Origin: CAYMRB01 sp964392615
GTDB taxonomy: Bacteria; Planctomycetota; UBA8108
Assembly (NCBI GenBank): GCA_964392615.1
Contig: CAYMRB010000262.1
Coordinates: forward strand, 1-14,339
Length of the DNA stretch: 14,339 bases
Direction of reading: 5' to 3'
Position 1 is the first letter of the stretch. Each line of letters opens with the position of its first letter. The notes under the pieces are model-generated. The model saw only the letters and a list, made by a program, of their open reading frames with translations. It was not told the DNA's origin and did not search any database. Below, one piece after another: positions 1-7,967 of the stretch. The translations under genes and the position numbers were made by a program.

Positions 1-900
1 CATCCCGATTGGCCGACGGCGGCGTGGCCTGACGATATCGTCCTGCGGGCGAGCGGCGAGTGGGAAAAGGGCTGGCGCGTGACGGGCAAGGACGGTGAGC
101 GCTATCCGTGCGCCGTGCTCTGCGATTCACGGGCCGTGCCCTATGCGAAACGCCGCCTCGCCAAGGAGCTCGAGACGCATCCGTTTCTCTGTGGGTTCAT
201 CGACACGACGACCGCCTCGCTGTGGCGCGAGTGCCGCTCGCCGGAGCATCCGATGACGCGAAGCGAGAGCCGCGAACACAAGATGGCGCTCCTCGCCACC
301 GTGTCGAAGGACTTCGGCCTGGTGACGGGAAGCGAGACGGGTCACGACGCCGCCGTGCCGCATCTGCACTACTTCGAGGGCATGATGAGCCTCGGGCCGT
401 ATCGCGTCCCCGAGGCTGGTCGCGATATGGGGAGGATCTGGGACGAGGTGCCGGAGCGCGTCGAGAAGTTCCAGCTCGGCCACCGCTACCGGCTGCCGTT
501 GTGGGAGCTCGTCTACCACGACTGCGTCGTCAGCCAATGGTATTGGGGCGACTACAACAACAAGCTGCCCGCGCTGTGGGATCGACGGGATCTCTTCAAC
601 GCGCTGTACGGCACGCCGCCGATGTTCATGTTCCGCCGCGTCTACTGGCGGCAACACAAGGAGCGCTTCGTGCGCAGCTACCGCACCGCGACGCCGGTGG
701 CGCGCGCGACCGGCTACTCGGAGATGACCGATCACCGCTTCCTGACGGCGAATCGCGACGTGCAGCAGACGGCGTTCGCGTGCGGTGTGACGGTGACGGT
801 GAACTTCGGCGACGAGTCGTATGCGCTGCCCTCGGGCGTCGCGATTCCGTCGGGGAAGGTGCACGTCGACGGGCTGGCCGAGTGGCGCGGCTCGCGGTGA
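1..900 (+). CDS. Probable glycoside hydrolase, C-terminal part (gene cut by window edge)
   Basis: The reading frame is open from base 1 to the TGA at 898-900, giving 299 visible residues. An ATG is not needed because the gene enters from the left, so the methionine at base 79 is internal. The protein resembles the C-terminal half of GH101-like/DUF5696-type TIM-barrel glycoside hydrolases from planctomycetes and related bacteria. Recognisable blocks are GFIDTTTAS (Asp codon 202-204), FGLVTGSETG (Glu codon 334-336), HYFEGMMS, RLPLWELVYHDCVVSQWYWG and LYGTPPMFMF. The Asp in the first block and the Glu in the second sit where a nucleophile and acid/base pair would be expected, but that assignment is inference. 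After the barrel comes a short beta-rich tail with VTVNFGD, as in the C-terminal sandwich of such enzymes. It would hydrolyse a glycan, substrate unknown. It is followed 38 bases later by a secreted propeller gene, probably in one transcript. Family placement is from remembered motifs. Confidence 0.72.
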   Translation, partial: HPDWPTAAWPDDIVLRASGEWEKGWRVTGKDGERYPCAVLCDSRAVPYAKRRLAKELETHPFLCGFIDTTTASLWRECRSPEHPMTRSESREHKMALLATVSKDFGLVTGSETGHDAAVPHLHYFEGMMSLGPYRVPEAGRDMGRIWDEVPERVEKFQLGHRYRLPLWELVYHDCVVSQWYWGDYNNKLPALWDRRDLFNALYGTPPMFMFRRVYWRQHKERFVRSYRTATPVARATGYSEMTDHRFLTANRDVQQTAFACGVTVTVNFGDESYALPSGVAIPSGKVHVDGLAEWRGSR

Positions 901-938
901 GCCTATCGAGTGTGTCGGTCCGCCGAGGAGGTGCGATC

Positions 939-3347
939 ATGATGTGGCGATCTCTGCTCGGCCTGGCGGGCCTCGTCGTCGGACAGGTTCTGGCGTCCGG
1001 CATGGCGGCCGCAGCGGGCGACGTCGGCGACCGCGAGAATGTCGAACCCGTTCTGATCGGCGGCTGCGGCGGTGTCTACCTGCTCGCTTCGCCGGGTGAG
1101 CTCGAGATCACGCTCGAGCGGCGTGACCGCAACCAGCGCAGCGGATCGTACGAGCTGCGAGCGATTCTCGTGGGCCCGGATCGCACCGTCATCGAAGACG
1201 TGCGCATCGGCGACGACGGTCGCCCCCGCGGCAGCGGGCTCGGGCCAAGGCAGCGCGTGCGACTGTCGACACGAGTCGAGCATGCGGGCGTGTATGCGCT
1301 CAACGTCACGGTGTCGCGCGATCGCTACGGTCAGGCTGTCGTATGGGGATTCCGCACGAACTGTCCGCGCTTCCTGATCGAGACGTCGCGTGGTCACAAG
1401 GACGAGCGACACCAGGAGCCGATCGTGCTCGCAGGTCCCGAGCGGTCGGTCGATCTGTGCTTCGCGCCGCGCAACGGCGCTTTCTCGGTCGACGTCACCG
1501 GGCTGTCGAAGTCGACCGACAAGCCGCGGTTGCTCGACGCCTCGGGCGCCACGCTCGCGACGCTCGCGGTCGATGCCAAGGGAGACGCGACGGCGACGAT
1601 TCCGGCTGCGAAGGATCGCGAGCACCTGCCCTGGCGCCTTCATCTGGCGTCGGCGCAGGCGACGGTCCACATCGACGGCGTCACGCGGTGGGCACGCGGC
1701 GATCGACATTCCGATCTGTGCTACTGGACGACGCGCGTCGATGCGTGGTTTCCGCTCCTCGACTTACGCTGGCTGCTGACGCCGTACCGCCAGGTCGTGT
1801 ACGGAGCGCCGGGGACGGAACGCGAGGTCGTGCTGCAGCTGCGCTCGGATGCTGTCGGGGCGCGTTCGGTGCAATTGGACGTCGAGTTCGTCGCGGACGC
1901 GTGGCCCGTGCGACTCGGGAGTCGGCGCGTCGAGTTGCAGCCCGGCGTCGTCACCCCGGTCGTCGCCCGCTGCGCCGTGCCGAAGGTCGGTGAGGGCCGA
2001 GAGTGTCGCGTTCGCGCGACCGTTGTCGAGGATCCGAGCTACTCGACGTACGCGACGATACGCGTCGTCGGCGGGGACGCTCCGGCGTCGTCGCCGCTCG
2101 AGCTGCCGATCCGGCTGCAGCCGTATCGTCACGAGAACGCGCTCTTCGGCTATCTGCCGGATTACCCGCTCGACAATCAGCCGTACTTCGACCTCGACAA
2201 TCGCCCGTTCGTCTCGCTCGGCGGCGGCGTGGCCGTTCGGCGCGGGACGGAGTGGGGGACGAGCTCGTTCCGGTCGTCGGTGACTTCGCGAACTCCGCCG
2301 TTCGAAGGGCGCGGATTCGCTGCCCGATCGACGAAGGTCGCGTTCGACGGCGACGGCGATGCGTACGCCATCGCGTCCAGCGGCCGAACGAGCGCGCTGC
2401 TCCACTCGAGTGACGGTGGCAAGACGTTCTCGGCGTACGCGCTGCCCGGTCGCTCGGGATCGTACGACCTCGAGCAATTCTCCGGGCACAACGTCCCGAT
2501 GGGGCCGCCGCCGTTCGTGCGATTCGTGCGGACCGCTTCGGACCCGAAACGCATCTGGCGGCGCATCCACGACCTCGAGCTGTTCCTGCCGCGCAAGGTG
2601 AACGGGCGCATCGAGATCGGCGAGCCGATCGTCCTGTCGCGTCAGTGCATCGGGCTGTCGGCGCACTCGGGTATCCCGTCGTCGATCGTCTCGCGCGGTG
2701 ACTCCGTCCACGTCGCGTGGGGGGAAGCGACGGATCCGAAAGAGAGCGTTCCCGGAGTGCCGACGTACGTGGCCACCGTCGATCACCGCACTCGTGAGGT
2801 CACGAAACCCGCGCTGGTCGGATACGGACCGCCGGCGAACGACGTACACAACACGCCGAGCATTACGATGGATCGCGCCGGCCACCTGCACGTCCTCGTC
2901 GGCACGCACGGGCGGCCGTTCCAGTACGCGCGCTCCCGGCAGCCGAACACGGCCGACGCGGGCTGGACGAAGCCGGTTCCGTCCGGAGAGGGACTGCGAC
3001 AGACGTACATCGGCTTCGTTTGTGGCGCCGACGATGCGCTGCACGTGGTCTATCGTCTGTGGCGATACGGAGATCCGTTCCCCGGTACGCATCACGCGAC
3101 GCTCGCGTATCAGCGCAAGCGACCCGGCCAGCCGTGGGAACCGCCTCGCATCCTCGTCGTCGCGCCCTTCTCCGAGTACAGCATCTTCTACCACCGGCTG
3201 ACGATCGATCGGCGCGGCCGGCTGTTCTTGTCGTACGACTACTGGTCGACGTACTGGTTCTACCGCAACGACCATCCGGGCAAGCGACGCGCCGTGATGA
3301 TGTCGGACGACGGCGGCGACACGTGGCGGCTGGCGCCGCGGCTGTGA
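939..3347 (+). CDS. Secreted BNR/Asp-box beta-propeller protein (BNR_4-like)
   Basis: The start is ATG at 939 (a second ATG follows directly), chosen because a perfect AGGAGG lies at 926-931, seven bases upstream, and because it opens a signal peptide of 802-residue protein: MMWRSLLGLAGLVVGQVLASG, with cleavage likely near the AAAAG at residues 23-27. The frame is open back to base 108, but that extension overlaps the preceding gene. Residues 30-400 are beta-rich Ig-like segments without a family I can name. From about 400 to the end it looks like a BNR-type propeller. Asp-boxes are visible at residue 490 (SSDGGKTF) and 789 (SDDGGDTW). The DVHNTPS block at 635 and GTHG block at 655 match the conserved D-x-H-N-x-P ... 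G-x-H pattern I associate with BNR_4 (PF15892), a fold shared with some polysaccharide lyases. A role in extracellular polysaccharide binding or cleavage is inferred from this and from the upstream hydrolase gene. It could also be a non-enzymatic propeller. Confidence 0.85.
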   Translation: MMWRSLLGLAGLVVGQVLASGMAAAAGDVGDRENVEPVLIGGCGGVYLLASPGELEITLERRDRNQRSGSYELRAILVGPDRTVIEDVRIGDDGRPRGSGLGPRQRVRLSTRVEHAGVYALNVTVSRDRYGQAVVWGFRTNCPRFLIETSRGHKDERHQEPIVLAGPERSVDLCFAPRNGAFSVDVTGLSKSTDKPRLLDASGATLATLAVDAKGDATATIPAAKDREHLPWRLHLASAQATVHIDGVTRWARGDRHSDLCYWTTRVDAWFPLLDLRWLLTPYRQVVYGAPGTEREVVLQLRSDAVGARSVQLDVEFVADAWPVRLGSRRVELQPGVVTPVVARCAVPKVGEGRECRVRATVVEDPSYSTYATIRVVGGDAPASSPLELPIRLQPYRHENALFGYLPDYPLDNQPYFDLDNRPFVSLGGGVAVRRGTEWGTSSFRSSVTSRTPPFEGRGFAARSTKVAFDGDGDAYAIASSGRTSALLHSSDGGKTFSAYALPGRSGSYDLEQFSGHNVPMGPPPFVRFVRTASDPKRIWRRIHDLELFLPRKVNGRIEIGEPIVLSRQCIGLSAHSGIPSSIVSRGDSVHVAWGEATDPKESVPGVPTYVATVDHRTREVTKPALVGYGPPANDVHNTPSITMDRAGHLHVLVGTHGRPFQYARSRQPNTADAGWTKPVPSGEGLRQTYIGFVCGADDALHVVYRLWRYGDPFPGTHHATLAYQRKRPGQPWEPPRILVVAPFSEYSIFYHRLTIDRRGRLFLSYDYWSTYWFYRNDHPGKRRAVMMSDDGGDTWRLAPRL

Positions 3348-3515
3348 GTCCACGGAGAACGGAAGAGAGGAATCCACCACAGAGCCACTGAGAACACGGA
3401 GGAAGCAGAGACGGAGAACAGCGAGGACTCTTCTCACTGCCTGCTCTTCTCTGTACTACTAACGTCCAGAATCTTGTTCTCCGGCGAAGACTTCTGCCGC
3501 CTCCAAGTAGGATTT

Positions 3516-3584
3516 CTAAGGAACCCAGGAACCCAGGAAGGGAGGGCGCATCCACTTCCTTTCCTGGGTTCCTGGCTTCCTTAG
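3516..3584. terminator. Strong hairpin, probable bidirectional terminator
   Basis: Arms 3516-3539 and 3561-3584 pair over 24 positions with a single mismatch. Two G:U pairs let the stem run inward to 3545 and 3555, giving about 30 pairs around a nine-base loop (3546-3554). Each arm contains a tandem GGAACCCA-type unit. It lies between the end of the propeller gene (3347) and the end of the DUF1501 gene (3690), which converge on it, so a bidirectional stop is the simplest role. There is no clean T-run on either side, so it may be a repeat element that also blocks or protects transcripts. Confidence 0.55.
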
Positions 3585-3618
3585 AGTCTTTCCTCTCGGC
3601 GGCCTCCGACATTGGGTT

Positions 3619-3633
3619 CCGGGCAACGCCCGG
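3619..3633. other. Short GC hairpin CCGGGC-AAC-GCCCGG
   Basis: A perfect six-base stem with a three-base loop lies just downstream of the DUF1501 stop codon, on the side where that minus-strand transcript ends. It is followed by no T-tract. The GGGCAACGCCCGGGCTA wording is one I associate with intergenic repeats in planctomycete genomes, but that is memory and was not checked. Confidence 0.35.
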
Positions 3634-3689
3634 GCTAGGTTCTCTACTGACTCTGTGGCGAATCCTCTTCTTCCTTCCGCTTCGCCCGA

Positions 3690-5081
3690 TCAGCCGATCA
3701 GGTTCAACGGCGTGAAGTAGCCCGCCGTGTCGTTCGCGACCAGGTCCGTGTAACCCGGCAGCACGTAGTCGATCTGCACGTCTGGATCGCCGAGGTGCTC
3801 GACGACCTCTGCCATCACCGCGCGGTAGTCGGTTCGGTGTGCCAGGTAGCGACCGTTCGCCGTCGAGAACATGTCGCCGTTCGCCCAGCTGCCGGCATCG
3901 GCGTTGTAGATGCCGCCGTTGACCGAACCGCCCATCAGCAGGTTCACGGTCGCCTCGGCGTGATCCGTGCCACGGCTGCCGTTTTCGAGCGAGGTGCGGC
4001 CGAACTCGGACGTGCACACGACGACCGTGTCGTCCCAGATCGGCAGCAGGTCGTGGTAGAGCGCGGTCATGGCGAGCCCGAAGTCGCGCATCAGGCTTCC
4101 GAAGCGGTTCGCCTCGTCGCCGTGCGTGTCGTAGCCCCCCTGGTTGCAGGCGGCGATGCGGCAGTCCGGGACCTGCTTCAACAGACGCGCGCAATCGCGC
4201 ACGGAACGACGCAGCCCCGCGTCGGCGATCGCGTCGTAGTACGGCTGCGCGGCCGCTTCAGGCTCGTACGGCACTCCGAACACGTTGTCGCGGAAGTACT
4301 GCACCGACTCGAGCAGCGACTTGCCGGTGTCGTACGTCAGCTGGTTGTACTTCACCGATGCGTCGAAACTCGCTTGGCCGTAGGCCCCCTTGAGGCCCGA
4401 TCCGAGCGGGTTCTGCGCGCTCGCGAAGTTGCCCAGCGGCGCGTTGGCGGGCAGGTCGAACTCGTCGACGCTCGCGATTGCCGGAATCAGCGTCGGCCCC
4501 TTCAGGACGACGAGCTGGTTGCCCGCGAGTGCGACCGCCTGCAGCGGCGCGTCCTCGTCGACGTAGTTCGTCACGTAGCGGTTGAGCCAGCCCTCCTCGA
4601 GCTGGACGTTGCCGGGAATGCCGTTCTCGTGGAACTGCTGGCTCGAGAAGTGCGAGCGGTTCTGGTTCTCGTAGCCGATGCGGTGCGCGATAGCGAGATC
4701 GCGGCCGCGACCGTCGACGGCGTTGTTGAGAATGTCCAGCAGGCGCGGATCCGTCTCGCCGCTTCCCTGCACGGCGGGATGGAGGCTGCAGAACTCGCTC
4801 ACCTCGTGAGCAGCCGCAGGCTGGATGCCGATCGTCGGACGCGCGGTGAGGTAGTCCGGCTTGTCCGCTCCGAGCCCCGCATCGCCGTACGGGATGAGGA
4901 ACTGCATGCCGTCGATGCCGCCGCGCAGGAAGATGTAGAGGACCTTCTTGCCGGGAGCGATCTCGCCCGCGGCGGCGCGCTGGAAGCACGGTGCGACGCC
5001 GCCGAGCCCCAGCGCTGTCAGGGTGGCCGCGCTCGCCTTCAGGAAGCGGCGTCGCGCGATGCTCTTGTTCAAAATGTACAT
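3690..5081 (-). CDS. DUF1501 family protein, Tat-exported
   Basis: This 463-residue protein begins with a twin-arginine signal: ARRRFLKAS at residues 9-17, then a hydrophobic stretch, with cleavage likely in the AAAGE region near 36-40. The DUF1501 signature is clear: LYIFLRGGIDGMQFLIPYGD at 48-67, GGYDTHGD at 315-322, TSEFGRT at 357-363 and GTDH at 371-374. The length is typical of the family. DUF1501 proteins are distantly related to the alkaline phosphatase/sulfatase fold, but no reaction is established and I assign none. The Tat signal suggests export in folded form. The ATG at 5081 is the only start that gives a proper signal; its Shine-Dalgarno sequence is weak (GGATGATCCC just before it), consistent with translation after the upstream DUF1800 gene, whose stop is 37 bases away. 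The two genes form the common DUF1800-DUF1501 pair and are probably one transcript. Confidence 0.95.
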   Translation of the reverse strand: MYILNKSIARRRFLKASAATLTALGLGGVAPCFQRAAAGEIAPGKKVLYIFLRGGIDGMQFLIPYGDAGLGADKPDYLTARPTIGIQPAAAHEVSEFCSLHPAVQGSGETDPRLLDILNNAVDGRGRDLAIAHRIGYENQNRSHFSSQQFHENGIPGNVQLEEGWLNRYVTNYVDEDAPLQAVALAGNQLVVLKGPTLIPAIASVDEFDLPANAPLGNFASAQNPLGSGLKGAYGQASFDASVKYNQLTYDTGKSLLESVQYFRDNVFGVPYEPEAAAQPYYDAIADAGLRRSVRDCARLLKQVPDCRIAACNQGGYDTHGDEANRFGSLMRDFGLAMTALYHDLLPIWDDTVVVCTSEFGRTSLENGSRGTDHAEATVNLLMGGSVNGGIYNADAGSWANGDMFSTANGRYLAHRTDYRAVMAEVVEHLGDPDVQIDYVLPGYTDLVANDTAGYFTPLNLIG

Positions 5082-5118
5082 GGGATCATCCGTTTTCTTG
5101 CGGTGTTCAGTGCGACGC

Positions 5119-7677
5119 CTATTGCTTCTGGAACTGCGGCAGAGCGAGGAGGAACGCGACCGCGGAGCGGATCGGCGATTCCTCGGAGGCGTCGTACTCG
5201 GCGACGGCCAGCGCGTGGTGGTTGTCGAGAATGTCTCCGGCGAGGAGCAGCGTCGTGAAGAAGCGCACGGTCCTGTCGGCGCCGTCGAGCGCCCAGCGCT
5301 GCGAGAAGGAGCGCGGCACCCACGTCGCCCGAGACTCCCTGCCGGTCGCGGGATTCGCGGCGCGGTACACGTACTTCAGGCGCTCGAGCAATCCGACCGT
5401 GTGCATCCAGTCGAAGCCGAACTCGGACTCTCCGGTCGGATCGGAGAAGTCGAACATCTCCATGCCGGCTGCCCGGATGTCCTCCGCCGCCAGGCCGAGC
5501 TGCGCGACCGTCAGCGTCGCTCCGAGGCCCCGCAGCGCGCTCGTGATGTTCTCGAGCGGCGTCTTCACCTTGGCGCGGGCGAACTTCGAGCTCAGGAACT
5601 CGTCGGAGAACAGGATCGCGCGCAGGACCTCGCGCAGATCGCCTCCGGTGCGCTGCCACGCCGTGATGCACTCGAGCAGCATGTCAGGCTCCTGATACTC
5701 GAGCATCGTGATGCGGCCGCTCTCGTCGGCGTCGAGCTTCGAGAAGATCTCGGGCGGCTTGCCGTTCGGGAGGTCCGGCGTCGGCTCGTCCCACTCCTCG
5801 CGCGAGATCGTTCCGTCGGAGTCCGTATCGGCCGCCTCGAACAGCGCGACGAGATCGGCGGGCGGCTCGATCGTCTTGTCGAGCGCGGATAGATCGTCGG
5901 TCACGAGGAGGTTGATGAGCTTCGTCGAGATGAACTTCGCGGAGTCGCGCAATCCGACGGTCGTCGTCAACAGCCGATCGAACTCTCGCATCGCCGCCGA
6001 AACCGTGTGCTGCGAGGTGTTCGCCGGAATCTGCAGCGCGAGCGCCGGATCGATGGGATTGCCGAGCGAGTCGACACCGCCGTATCGCGGCAGGAACACG
6101 TCCTTGCGGCCCCAATCGTGACCGTCGGTGCTGCCGCGGACCGGGTTGCCGAAGTGGAATGCCCACGTGTACACGTCGTCGTCCCAGTTCTCCATCGTCG
6201 AGAATCGGAACGGCGCGGGCTCGCGCAGGTTGATCGGGTAGGTCGTTCCCTCCGGGTGGTCCATGCGAAGGATATCGCCGTCGTCGTAGAGGCTTCGTTC
6301 CTGCCAGCCGGCGGTCCAACCGGTGAAGATCTTCGAGATCTCTTCGATATCGCGCTGCGTGTAGACGTGGTCGACCCCGAGCGCGTAGAGCTCGAGGTAC
6401 TCGCGGCCGAAGTTCTCGTTCGGCGCGATGACCGTATTCTCGAACCCGTTGAGGTAGATCACTTGAGCGACGGATTTCGAGCAACCTTCGAGCAGCGTGC
6501 GGAAGCTGCCGAACGCATGGCGCCGGAAGTAGTCGTACTCGCGACGTTCCATGTCCCCGGATACGGCGAACTGATCGCGGCCGAAGGCGTACTTGCGGTA
6601 GCCCAGGGCGCGTTGCTGCAGCATCTCGTCCCACGTGATCTCGCCATCGGATCGGTATGCGTTCCGGAACTGCGTCCACGCGATCGCGCCGGGGTGCTCG
6701 CCCCTGAAGGCGGTCCACTCGGCCTCCGTGATCGCGTCGGAGTCATTGGCGTCGGCAGCGTCGAAGATCTGCTCGTTCGCGATCGAGGCGGTTCCGCCCC
6801 GGCCGCCGCGGCTGAAGAAGTTGTTGCGCAGCGTCGAGGTCTGCGTGTGGAAGTGGTTGTTCCAGAACGTGGTCACGACGTGCAGGAGCTGCCAATCGCT
6901 CGCGAGCGCGTCGATCAGCACCATCGTCTTGAGCCGCGTGGTCTGGGCGTTCGCCGATGTGCGGTCGGGATCGTAGCCGATGTCGAGCGACTCGATGAGG
7001 CGGAACACCTCGGGCTCGTGCAGCTCCTGATCGTACAAGTTCGGCTCGAGCTGCTCCTCGAGGTACTCGATGAGGTCGGCGCGGGTCTGGATGCGCGTCA
7101 GCAGCGCCTCGGTCGGACCGAACGTCACGCGGTTCAGGACGTGCGTGATGAGCGGCAGCTCGTCGCTGCAGAACGGGTACTCGTCGCATGACAGCGCGCG
7201 ACGGTCGCGATCGACACCGCATGTGGTCGGTCCGGGCGCCGGCGGCTCCACACCGCCGGTGAAGAGCCAGTTGAGCAGGAACGATGCGTCGCTGACGTCG
7301 ATCTGGTTGTCGGCGTTCGCGTCGCCGGCGTTCTCGCAGGTCGTCCCCGGCCCGCCGGTGAAGAGCCAGTTCAACGTGGCGATGGCATCCGAGAGATCGA
7401 CGACGCCGTCGATGTTGAAGTCCGCGCGGATGAAGGGCGGCAGTCGGAAGAAGGTCGGCGACGTGTTGCCCTCGTCGATCGGGCCGATCGCGCCGATCGG
7501 CAACGCGGCGACGACGCGGCCCGGCCCGTCGATCGGGCCGACGACCTGGCCGCCGGCGGCCGACGTGATGATCGACAGGAACGCGAGCGCCGCAGTGATG
7601 CGCGTCCGTATACGAACGCGACAGAGCGAACGGGGGCGCACTCCCGACGGGTAGTCGGGTACAGAAAGCGGGGTCAT
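5119..7677 (-). CDS. Secreted DUF1800 protein with dockerin-like repeats and inserted EF-hand loops
   Basis: The 852-residue protein starts at ATG 7677, supported by AGGAAAGG seven bases upstream (complement of 7685-7692). An Arg-rich N-region leads into the hydrophobic AALAFLSIITSAAGG (29-43), a signal peptide. Two dockerin-like calcium repeats follow at 84-109 (ADFNIDGVVDLSD...LNWLFTGG) and 117-142 (GDANADNQIDVSD...LNWLFTGG). A Pro-rich linker comes next, with Cys at 153, 164 and 170, then the DUF1800 domain from about 172 to the end, with HVLNRVTFGPT, FWNNHFHTQT, NENFGREYLELYALGVD and FTGWTAGW. EF-hand loops lie within this domain: D309-E320, a degenerate one at 340-351, D617-E628 (DTDSDGTISREE, canonical) and D649-E660. 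It is therefore probably calcium-dependent and sits at or beyond the outer membrane. No reaction is known for DUF1800. It is the first gene of the pair with DUF1501 and is divergent from a dockerin-repeat cytochrome gene. Confidence 0.94.
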   Translation of the reverse strand: MTPLSVPDYPSGVRPRSLCRVRIRTRITAALAFLSIITSAAGGQVVGPIDGPGRVVAALPIGAIGPIDEGNTSPTFFRLPPFIRADFNIDGVVDLSDAIATLNWLFTGGPGTTCENAGDANADNQIDVSDASFLLNWLFTGGVEPPAPGPTTCGVDRDRRALSCDEYPFCSDELPLITHVLNRVTFGPTEALLTRIQTRADLIEYLEEQLEPNLYDQELHEPEVFRLIESLDIGYDPDRTSANAQTTRLKTMVLIDALASDWQLLHVVTTFWNNHFHTQTSTLRNNFFSRGGRGGTASIANEQIFDAADANDSDAITEAEWTAFRGEHPGAIAWTQFRNAYRSDGEITWDEMLQQRALGYRKYAFGRDQFAVSGDMERREYDYFRRHAFGSFRTLLEGCSKSVAQVIYLNGFENTVIAPNENFGREYLELYALGVDHVYTQRDIEEISKIFTGWTAGWQERSLYDDGDILRMDHPEGTTYPINLREPAPFRFSTMENWDDDVYTWAFHFGNPVRGSTDGHDWGRKDVFLPRYGGVDSLGNPIDPALALQIPANTSQHTVSAAMREFDRLLTTTVGLRDSAKFISTKLINLLVTDDLSALDKTIEPPADLVALFEAADTDSDGTISREEWDEPTPDLPNGKPPEIFSKLDADESGRITMLEYQEPDMLLECITAWQRTGGDLREVLRAILFSDEFLSSKFARAKVKTPLENITSALRGLGATLTVAQLGLAAEDIRAAGMEMFDFSDPTGESEFGFDWMHTVGLLERLKYVYRAANPATGRESRATWVPRSFSQRWALDGADRTVRFFTTLLLAGDILDNHHALAVAEYDASEESPIRSAVAFLLALPQFQKQ

Positions 7678-7967
7678 GAGTCAACCTTTCCTGGGAGATC
7701 CGGACGTTCGGGTTCCGGACGCGCGGTCCGGAATGTGGAGATGCGGACAGATGGTGGCCCGGCGAACCACCAGGAAGAAACGTACCACTCCGACGTGCCT
7801 TCTGAAACACCGCTTTGGTGGAGAAGGGGCGCCGTTCGTGTGTACACTTGACGGGCGCCGGGCCCGGCGAAACGGCCAGGGAGGGGCCTTGGACTGAGCC
7901 TGACGTCAAGCGTGAGGACAATCTGGACGGCCGTGCTGCGACCTACCGCCTCCATCGGAGACTCGCG
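7678..7967. promoter_or_regulatory. Divergent promoter region
   Basis: These 290 bases separate the starts of the DUF1800 gene (minus) and the dockerin-cytochrome gene (plus) and must contain both promoters. Two small hairpins lie on the DUF1800 side: 7713-7733 and 7752-7772 (TGGTGG/CCACCA, nine-base loop). An eight-base palindrome GTGTACAC is at 7840-7847 and a GC-rich 14-base palindrome at 7856-7869. I see no convincing sigma-70 -35/-10 pair, so promoter positions are not given. The plus gene has GGAG at 7957-7960, seven bases before its ATG. Confidence 0.5.
7713..7733. promoter_or_regulatory. 8-bp perfect inverted repeat in the DUF1800 leader
   Basis: TTCCGGAC, five bases, then GTCCGGAA form a perfect inverted repeat 36-56 bases upstream of the DUF1800 start codon. 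A related CCGGACG occurs at about 7700-7706. It could be an operator half-site pair or a leader hairpin. Nothing in the window identifies a regulator. Confidence 0.3.

Larger units (their letters stand above)
3361..3674. repeat. Gene-free stretch made of nested imperfect inverted repeats
   Basis: The 342 bases between the convergent genes (3348-3689) hold no convincing ORF and have lower GC than their surroundings. The outermost arms, about 3361-3395 and 3640-3674, are imperfect inverted copies. They share CCACAGAG at 3377-3384 against CTCTGTGG at 3651-3658, with flanking GGAAG..AGAGGA and AGAGAAC blocks also matched. Inside lie a poorer hairpin near 3412-3455, a strong 30-bp hairpin at 3516-3584, and a short CCGGGC/GCCCGG hairpin at 3619-3633. 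The direct repeat ACGGAGAAC occurs at about 3352-3360 and 3411-3419. The pattern resembles repetitive extragenic palindrome clusters or a small non-autonomous element. No target-site duplication or transposase was found. Whether it recurs in the genome cannot be told from one copy. Confidence 0.6.

Noticed and set aside
108..938. Upstream extension of the propeller protein frame
   Set aside because: It overlaps the hydrolase gene completely and would bury a good signal peptide; ATG 939 has AGGAGG at the right distance.
1764..3437. 557-codon open frame on the minus strand, opposite the propeller gene
   Set aside because: It is Arg-rich with no recognisable motif, and lies antisense to a gene with a perfect ribosome binding site, signal peptide and family motifs. 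Long antisense frames are expected at this GC content.
3348..3689. CRISPR-like array, given the repeated short units
   Set aside because: The units are inverted and unevenly spaced, with no regular direct repeats and spacers and no cas genes nearby.
3795..5258. 487-codon plus-strand frame opposite the DUF1501 gene
   Set aside because: Its composition is Arg/Val/Ala-rich shadow sequence, with no domain; the opposite strand carries clear DUF1501 motifs.
6007..7191. 394-codon plus-strand frame opposite the DUF1800 gene
   Set aside because: Shadow of the DUF1800 coding sequence, no motif and no plausible start signal.
7848..7853. TTGACG resembling a -35 promoter box
   Set aside because: No acceptable -10 box lies 16-18 bases downstream; the region there is GC-rich palindrome.
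7856..7869. Perfect 14-base GC palindrome
   Set aside because: It is only G and C in a GC-rich region with no room for a loop, so chance is a fair explanation.
7815..7967. Upstream extension of the dockerin-cytochrome frame
   Set aside because: It would place about 50 charged residues before the signal peptide; ATG 7968 has a GGAG at the right spacing.
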